Assembly (NCBI GenBank): GCA_013368445.1
Contig: JAACJO010000007.1
Coordinates: 682,001 to 746,000, forward strand
Direction: 5' to 3'
Source of the DNA: Leucocoprinus leucothites
Taxonomy: Eukaryota; Basidiomycota; Agaricomycetes; Agaricales; Agaricaceae
Length of the DNA: 64,000 bases
Positions 57,139-64,000 of this stretch are shown in pieces (positions within the stretch are counted from its first letter, which is position 1; every line of letters begins with the position of its first letter). The notes under the pieces were generated by a model. It searched no databases and had not been told where the DNA came from. It saw nothing but the letters and a program-made list of their open reading frames with translations. A program made the position numbers and the translations under genes.

Positions 57139-60100
57139 ATGTACTCAGTTTTATCTCGCAACCACCCGCCAGCGTCTACTACCTCTTCACGTACCCCCAA
57201 GAGGAGCTCCTCGTTCCTGTCCCTGCGCCGTGAGAAGGACAAGTCTACTCTGCAGTCTGCCGTCGACTCGGCCCCTCTGCCTGCAACAGGGATCTCGTCC
57301 ACTCACTATATGCAGCCGTCGTCATATCCCGACAACTCACGACCAAGATCGAGTCCGCCTTCTCGAGCATCTAAAGGCAAATCCAAACGCACGCACTCAC
57401 CCAGAACAGCTTTGTCACCCCTGCAGCGACCCCGCGAAACCTATGACAGACCCAGCAGCAGTCCAAAGACCGGGGATGGCTCGGCATATACTTTTCCGAC
57501 GTTTGAGTCTTTCGAAGACCTCGCTACACCTACTGCTTCATCACATACTTATGTACGTGCGCGCTCAAGGACGGGGCCTTCAGGGAAATCGCACTGGGAC
57601 GATGTTCTCAGCGCTACGCATCTTCGGTTCTCCGGATCATCCTCCACGCAACACACGGAGACGCCACCACGCACTCCTGTAGACTACGCAGCGTCCCGGG
57701 AGTCACTCGAGCAATTTTCCGTTGTTGTGGCAGCACCCGTGGCAGGAGTCGATGTAATGGACGCCCTGGTTGATGGGATGAATGGAGGGGAAGGAGGGTC
57801 GCTCGTATCCAGCCGGGCACGGCTGGGTATCCCAAATCACCATCCCCTTTATCAACCACCGTTGCCCACCCCACCCCCAGGAATTGTGTTAGGCGGTGGC
57901 AAGCCGAGACGTTCAAGACCCAAGCAAGTGGAAAATCGATTGAGTGATTCCAGCGACGCAGAAGATCGCCCGAGAAACATGTCTGGAGTAGCGCGCAAAG
58001 GCCGGAGACGGACACGACCTCCTTCATCTCGCACTCCTTCCGATGCTACAGCCACGCCAAGTCCCCCCTCTCCCTTTCCAAGTACTACTGTTGAAAGGCC
58101 TTCACCGATTCCTCCTCGCCGCGCGAAGCATGAGATTTTTCGTGCTCCAAGTGCTACGTCTCTTCCGGAAAAGCCAACGAAAACTGTTGTCCCCTCGATA
58201 TCGGATATTATCCGAACATATGCTCCCAAAGAAGCCCAAGTTCATACAAGGCCATCCACAGCTCGCTCAACCTCACTATATACCCCTAGTCAGAGCCATG
58301 TGGTTGCCAATGAAAAGGATAGTCTGACGCCCTCGCCCCAAGTCGAGGAGCTGGATTCTGTTTCACGTTCATCAATGGATTCTATAGCCGATGAAGTCCA
58401 GCAGACCCTCAAAAATCAGGCCAAAGTGAAAACTATATCTTCTGTACCTCCTTCCTCGTTTCCCAAACGACATTCAATAATCTCCGACAATGCAAGTATA
58501 TATTCTCCTCGATCAGATCCTGGCGGCCCAACTCCGTCCCTCTATTCATCAACGACGTCCTTTCATCACCCTGCTTCGCCCTATGAAAACTCCTTCCTGA
58601 ATACTACTTCACCTTCACAGGCTGTCGCTCAATACTTGCGGTCGGCGAGGTTGACCACTTTGCTGAAGCTAACGCGGTCGCCACACGCATCAGCAGATAA
58701 TCCACTGACTGTCAGTTTATCTGATCTGGGCAGCCGCACAGGGCACCCCATTGTGGTTTTCCTCGGCTTAGGCTGCGTGAGGCACATTATGGGCCTTTAT
58801 GACGAGATGGCAGAGTGTATGGGACTGAGACTGATTACTATTGATCGGTGAGTATCTTGTTTATGTCATAATCAATACAGCGGCTGATACTTCATTCAGC
58901 TGGGGCCTGGGTCGCACGGAACCTCGGCACAAAACTGCCAAAGGGATTATGCAATGGGCGGATGTCGTCGAGGAGGTCCTTGACTTGATGAGTATTGACA
59001 AGTGTAGCGTTATGGCACATTCTGCTGGTGCCCCTTATGCCCTTTCGTTCGCCAACAAATTCGCTCATAGAATTTGTGGCGATATTTGTTTGCTCGCGCC
59101 GTGGGTTGGAGGGAGCGAGGGCAGTGAGTTGGACTATTACTATTTTTTGTGTCAATCTCATTTTTTTTTTTGACAAGGTGGCTACAAGTGGCTTAAATAC
59201 GTCCCTAATGGTATCCTCAAGACTGCTCAGGCCGCTGAGTGGAGGATACAGGCATGGATGATAGGTAAACCTCCAACAATCGCTTATGAGGGAATCGGCT
59301 ACACCGCTCCGAAGAATTCCAAGCACACTGTCAACCTAAATGCAACCGACCCTTCGAGCGCTGATAGACTCCCGAGACCAAGCATTGGTTCCAGCAGTGG
59401 CACCTTCAGCGAGTATGACGACCTCCGTGACTTTGAGGGTCGGTTCGAGAGTCGGAGCACCCTTGGAGCAGAATCGATCGAACGTAAATCAGTCATCTCC
59501 AAGTCCAAAGGTCCTCGAGGTTTCATCGGGCGCTTCAAAGCTCCTCAAGATGACAAACTGTCTAACGGAATTACGGGAAAGAAACTCAAGGGTCTCCGCT
59601 CGCTGGGATCTTTGAAAGGCAAGGGTCGGGGTGGATCCGTGAAATCGGGACCACCAAGTCCTATCCCTTCCCTTCAGCTTGACGTCGAACTTGGCTTAGA
59701 CAGCGATTATGGATGGGCGAAGAGCATTGAGACAGCCAGTCAACGATCTGTCGGCAGCCAGCCACGACATTCAACTACTAGCCAACAATATACTCGATCC
59801 AATGGACAGCGTTCCATCTCCTTCTCTTCGCCGAAAGTCCCGTTATCGGTTCCCTCGTCACCTGTTACCAGTACGGCAAACTCCACATATACCGCCAGTG
59901 TTGGGCCAAGTGGCTCTTACCAAGTGGCCCTTGGAAATGCTCTAATGGCAGCATCACACGCAGAGTCTGCCAAAGGAACTCACAACGATCTCTTACAAAT
60001 CCTCAACCATGACAACCATGACTGGGGCTTCTCCTACTCTAACTACCCACATTCTGTGAAGATCTGGTATGGGGATAAAGATGAGAAGATAGCAGAGAAT

Positions 60101-60298
60101 GCTGTCCGATGGATGGAGCGCACTATGAGCTTTGAGAAATGCACTGTAAAAGTTGTCAAAGGTGCTGATCATGGGCTGATGTACAGGAGCAGTGTGGTGA
60201 TAGAGGTGTTCGAGCGGCTTTCGGAATGGCGTTCGGGTAGGGGAGTTTTTTGCCTCCAGCCCGGCTGCTTAGCTGATTCTATCCTAGATTCCCGTTAG
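57139..60298 (+). CDS. Large alpha/beta-hydrolase with long disordered regions
   Basis: Three exons: 57139..58847, 58900..59123, 59178..60298; 1,017 aa. About 480 disordered Ser/Pro/Arg-rich residues precede an alpha/beta-hydrolase core: H-P-I-V-V-F-L-G-L-G-C-V-R (oxyanion region), L-I-T-I-D-R-W-G-L-G-R-T and the nucleophile elbow M-A-H-S-A-G-A-P (Ser611; A-H-S-A-G instead of G-x-S-x-G). A charged, low-complexity insertion of about 250 residues separates the core from the last strands, I-W-Y-G-D-K-D-E-K-I (acid) and G-A-D-H-G-L-M-Y (His976). The triad is therefore complete. The insertion sits where the lid domain normally is. Substrate unknown. ATG 57139 is preceded by a pyrimidine-rich leader; in-frame codons upstream include ATG 56875, giving a less likely longer form. 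Confidence 0.85.
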
Positions 60299-60762
60299 AT
60301 CTACCTAAATCCCATCATCTAATTACCCTTTCCTTGGACTTTTTATGACTATATATCCTTCCAGTTCCCAATTTTGGATACCAGGTTACAATTTTTCCAC
60401 GGTCATGACACTTCCTTCCGCTTTCAAGATATCCCTCGTTCGCTGCATACCTTTCTGATTTCTCGATTATTAGGATAGCGTTCTTTTCTTCCTGTTCATT
60501 GTATCTGTTACCCATTTTATGGCTGATTACTTGCCTTTTCCTTAGTCGTACGGTAATCCAGTATGTAATTCGCCTGATGTCGGATTCAATAAAGTTCGAT
60601 GTTTGTAGTTCTAGAACCATAAATACTCCATTCGTTTGGCCCAAAAGTAATACAGTGGAATAAAGCGTCAAAGGAGCGATGTTGTCAAAGGAGCGTCCAA
60701 GTTGAAATATCTATTAGAGTAGAAGAGGTACTGTAATACTAGAGCGCTAAAACAACTTGCTG
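60299..60762. other. Convergent 3' flank
   Basis: 464 bp between the hydrolase (+) and membrane protein (-) stops; T/A-rich, no gene seen. Confidence 0.55.
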
Positions 60763-63131
60763 CTACGTTGGAGGTTTGGGCAGCGCCCGTTTGCCACGAC
60801 CGGGTGCGATTACTGCGGTGGGCGGTGTAGATACTTGTGCGGTGGTTTGCTCATAGGAGGGGGGCTGAGGCAACGGCGGACGTGGATCCCTCGGCAGAGT
60901 TCGACTATTTGCATTCTTCCTATTGTCAATCTGTGCAGTATCATTTCCCGGCATTATACGGTGTGATCCAACTTGAATCCGCGTTGCTCTTGCGATCTCA
61001 ACTGACGCATTGCCCTCTACAGCACCTGGAGGTCGAGAAACTTCGTGCGAAGAAGTGAACAAGTCATCGAGGTCTGGCCCAGTAAACTCGAGGTTGAGCC
61101 TTTGTAATTTTAACCTAGAGGCCCGTCTGCTCTCTCTTCTTGGTTGGTGATTGGCTCTACGTGTTTGGTTTGGTCTGTCGTAACCCTGCCTCTGGGAAGA
61201 TATTGTGGAAGCGCCCAGGCGAATATCTTGAGAGGGATGTGGTTGTTCTAGTTCTGGGCTAGATTTGGTCACCCTTAATCCAGGGACCTGTGAACGAGCC
61301 CGTCGTCTGAGGTCCTCCGCCGACCTCGTATGTTCAGATGGGGTTTTGGGGGGCCCTCTTATTTGGTGTGGCGATGAGGCAGCATCGACTCTCGAAGCCA
61401 AGGAGGATTCACGAATTGGTGGGATGGGAATGGGAGCTAGAGTGAGTCTATTGCTCGTCTGTCTCTTGGAATTGCTCCAGGCTGAACGGTCAGCAGTTTT
61501 GCCGCGGTTTGCAGAATGCCCCGTTCTCGTTGGAGATTCAATCGCAAATTCTTCAGAGAAAGGCTCTGATGGTCCAGAGGGCGGTGGTGGAAGTTGTTTT
61601 GAGGGGGGACGAGGTCTTCGAACGGAGCGAATTTCGTAGGACGTTGAGTTGTCTGAACTGGAGCCATTACGCAGATGTCTCAACGTATTGGAGCCTAAGG
61701 CGACCTCGTTATAGTTCGTGCCTTGTGGCCTCTGCGAGTCCTCTACTGGGTTTGCTCGGGAACGCGGATACCCCAATTTACGCTCCTGCGATTGGACGGG
61801 GGATGAGGCAAGCGATGATTGTCCGTAGATTTCATATATTGGAGTCCGCGATGGCATGGGCGGGGACTCAGGAAGAGCGGGAATTGGCTCGCTGGGAGGA
61901 GAGGTAAGGGGTTGAGTTCCATGCAGTCGGGGTCTGGTCGGTGCATTTGCGCCTGTCTCTGTATTCCCAGGTCCGGGCTTTGTGACATCTGCCGCGGTTC
62001 CCGTCGAGAAAGAGGATGTTGTACGCTCTGCAGCAATGCTTGGTGCCCTTGGGTCTTTAAGGTACCCCTCTGCAGCTAACCTGTCCTTGCCCATTAGTTG
62101 CTTGTCTTGAGTTGATATTTCCGCTAAGGTTTGGCTTCCCGTCTTGCCTGAGGCAAAAGGACTTTTCCCTTTGTAGTCGACCTCTTCCGACTCGGGGTCC
62201 CGCTCAGGTCTGCGTCGAAGCCGATCTTTATTACGGAGGCGTAACATATAGCAGCCTGCGAAGATGAGAATGATCACAACAATCGTAATCAGAGTTGCAA
62301 CCAAGCCGATCATCACATCCATCTTCCCCCCAAGGTGACCTCTGGGCTGACCAGCGTCGGATGCTGCAGGCTGACTAGTGTTGCTTGGCCTGGTGTCCTC
62401 CTGACGCGGCATGATGGCGAGGCGTTCCGGCCAATTAAAGTGAACCTCACAGAGGCCAGCCGTAGTGATAGCTTCGGGATATCCTGAAAGGCATATACAT
62501 GAGTACCGACAACTCAACCTATAGAGAATTATGGAAACATACTCTGTTCTTGGGAAATGTATTCAACGGATGAAATGGTCACTGTGCCGTGCGTGGAGAA
62601 CCGATGATCATAAGAGTTATGCAACTCCACGGAATGGGTCTTTGAGTATTTCTCTAGAGATAAAGAGAATAGACAGCTCTGAAAATTGTGAGTCCCTGTG
62701 GTAAGTCCGAAGTACCTGCCTTACTGGGGTCGACTCAAACGAGGCGCTATGCCCATCAGCAGTCCAGTAACTGCCATAGTCTCCGTTGCAGTCTACACAA
62801 ACACCATAAAGCGATGCCCCTGCAAGTCTATGGCCATAAACTTTGAGCAGAGAGACATCCCCTGTCTCAACTCAGCAATTGAAGGTCAACAATAACACAT
62901 GTGAGACGACATACCAGGTATTTCCAGGCCTAAGAAGAGTCCCGGCACCCGACTTGCGAGAAAATCAAACGGTGGATTGTCACTCCTGGTGTATTCGAAT
63001 TGGGAGCGAGGTATCAGGTCTGAAGCAGATTGACGCTTAAGTCGCATAGAACCAGCAACGCGAGGGAACGAGAGAAGAAATAGAAATCGAAAACACATAA
63101 GAAGGCCAAGCGCCGCTACAGAAAAGGCCAT
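60763..63131 (-). CDS. Type I membrane protein with beta-rich ectodomain and long cytoplasmic tail
   Basis: Four exons on the minus strand: 63131..62915, 62861..62716, 62678..62543, 62483..60763; 739 aa. A signal peptide (about 1-27, ending P-R-V-A-G) precedes an ectodomain of about 180 residues with V-Y-G-H-R-L-A-G-A-S-L-Y, V-C-V-D-C-N-G-D-Y-G-S-Y and F-S-T-H-G-T-V-T-I-S-S-V-E-Y-I. This pattern resembles the beta-sandwich ectodomain of many uncharacterised mushroom membrane proteins. One helix (about 224-247, G-L-V-A-T-L-I-T-I-V-V-I-I-L-I-F-A-G) is followed by a 490-residue disordered tail rich in Pro, Ser and Arg. The layout suggests a cell-surface sensor or adhesion protein; this is inference. 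The start is the first ATG opening the signal peptide. Confidence 0.82.
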
Positions 63132-63707
63132 CCCGTTCGCGACAGCTACTGGGGATGAAGGTCTGGAACGCAAGCGTTTGGGAAGCACCCGAGAAGAGGA
63201 AGAGGAAGAGGTGTGGTTGAGACAGCATCACAAAATGGGCAACAAATTGAGGTTTGTTCTAAAACTCTCAGACTTGGCGACGCAGTGCTCATCAGAAGGC
63301 GCACAGCCGTCGTAGTGGATCGCGGGCTCCTATCGCGATCGAACCAAAGAAAGAGCGATGTAAATGAGTTGATGTGGATGAATCAGGACAACGGAGCTGA
63401 CGAGAATAGAAGCTGGTATATTGGTCGGTGACTCGGGAATGGCTGTGATTTTCATTCAAGATGTCAAGTATTTCGAAATAAACGAGTAGAAATGCGAGTT
63501 TAAAGTAGAACCACCATCCAGCATCACATGACTGCTAATACAACGGTCCAAGTAACTTACTGTATACGCTTACTGCCGCCACAGTTCTAGTTCAGTTCTC
63601 GTTGTCCACATTCTCCAGCTCCCGCCTTCTCAATGAGTCTCTCGTTCTAATTTATTCTGGTCGAACAGCACTTTCGTCTGTTTCCAATTATACATTAATC
63701 TCCAGCC
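63132..63707. promoter_or_regulatory. Divergent promoter region membrane protein / Ies1-like paralog
   Basis: 576 bp head-to-head spacer; no other gene supported. Confidence 0.4.
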
Positions 63708-64000
63708 ATGTCGCGTCGTCCTAGTCCGGCCTCCTCCCGCAAAGTCGTTCCAATCAAACGCGCCGAGTGCGAGCCCCTTACTCGCAGTGACTTACAATAC
63801 GATCTTCTTCGTAATATTTTCTTGGACACCCACGCCGTGTTCACCAATCCATGGCCGCCTTCGGGCGATGCTTCAAGAGCCAAATTGACATTTCGGAACC
63901 TCTACATCAAGACCATTCTTAATTCAGCCAAAGCCACCAAGGCGTTTCGCGAGAAGCTGGGGGATTCGGATGTCTTTGCTGAAGATTTCGCCATGGTTGC
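63708..64000 (+). CDS. Second Ies1-type protein, N-terminal part (runs off the window)
   Basis: Open frame from ATG 63708 to the window end, 97 residues seen. The blocks V-P-I-K-R-A-E-C-E-P-L-T-R-S-D-L-Q, Y-D-L-L-R-N-I-F-L-D and L-T-F-R-N-L-Y-I-K-T-I-L-N-S-A-K align directly with the Ies1-type protein ending at 49950 (P-I-K-R-N-D-A-E-P-L-T-R-E-D-V-Q, F-D-L-L-H-Y-I-F-S-D, I-T-F-S-E-L-Y-I-N-A-L-Y-S-S-A-K). This copy lacks the intron that sits before this block in the first gene. It is therefore a diverged paralog. Whether it is an INO80 subunit or has another job cannot be told from the N-terminus. Confidence 0.8.
   Translation, partial: MSRRPSPASSRKVVPIKRAECEPLTRSDLQYDLLRNIFLDTHAVFTNPWPPSGDASRAKLTFRNLYIKTILNSAKATKAFREKLGDSDVFAEDFAMV

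Overview
This window is nuclear DNA from a filamentous basidiomycete, most likely a mushroom-forming Agaricomycete. Genes are packed on both strands and cut by many short introns of about 50-65 nt with GT(GC)-AG borders. The set mixes conserved eukaryotic housekeeping genes with fungal and mushroom-type genes (GH74 xyloglucanase with a CBM1 tail, CAP-domain secreted protein, basidiomycete membrane proteins, a kinase-like protein). I rebuilt gene models by splicing frames by eye. Every multi-exon model listed keeps frame and ends in a stop, but all are predictions without transcript support.

Layout. 1-5 kb: C-terminus of a WDR5/Swd3-like WD40 protein, a four-repeat polyubiquitin gene, and the divergent pair UTP23 (rRNA processing) and EMC7 (ER membrane complex). 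5-17 kb: CAP-domain secreted protein, Dlt1-like membrane protein, NADH-cytochrome b5 reductase, a dual-specificity phosphatase, TVP23, and a multi-spanning membrane protein. 17-25 kb: GH74-CBM1 xyloglucanase, an unknown gene, and a pseudokinase-like protein. 25.2-28.3 kb: a gene-poor stretch with only weak coding signals. 28-37 kb: an amino-acid permease and a 1,486-residue LRR-DH-PH RhoGEF. 37-47 kb: ELP4, IMP1, a TTC1-like TPR protein, two tandem short-chain dehydrogenases, saccharopine dehydrogenase (LYS1), and an unknown gene. 47-57 kb: an INO80 Ies1-type subunit, TIM8, a lysophospholipid acyltransferase, an AAAP amino-acid transporter, and an F-box-like protein. 57-64 kb: a large alpha/beta hydrolase, a type I membrane protein, and the start of a second Ies1-type gene.

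The genes do not form a metabolic cluster; most act in unrelated core processes. Several are arranged head-to-head with 120-250 bp between starts (UTP23/EMC7, TVP23/membrane protein, ELP4/IMP1, TTC1/SDR) or tail-to-tail with almost no spacer (IMP1/TTC1, 21 bp between stop codons). I found no CRISPR array, rRNA gene, convincing tRNA gene or intact transposon.

The points I find most worth checking are: two Ies1-family paralogs 14 kb apart; a kinase-like protein with Asn in place of both catalytic Asp residues; an SDR tandem pair in which one copy has lost the catalytic Ser; very small exons (7, 8, 10, 10 and 16 nt); two GC-AG introns; and three stop-free introns whose length is a multiple of three.
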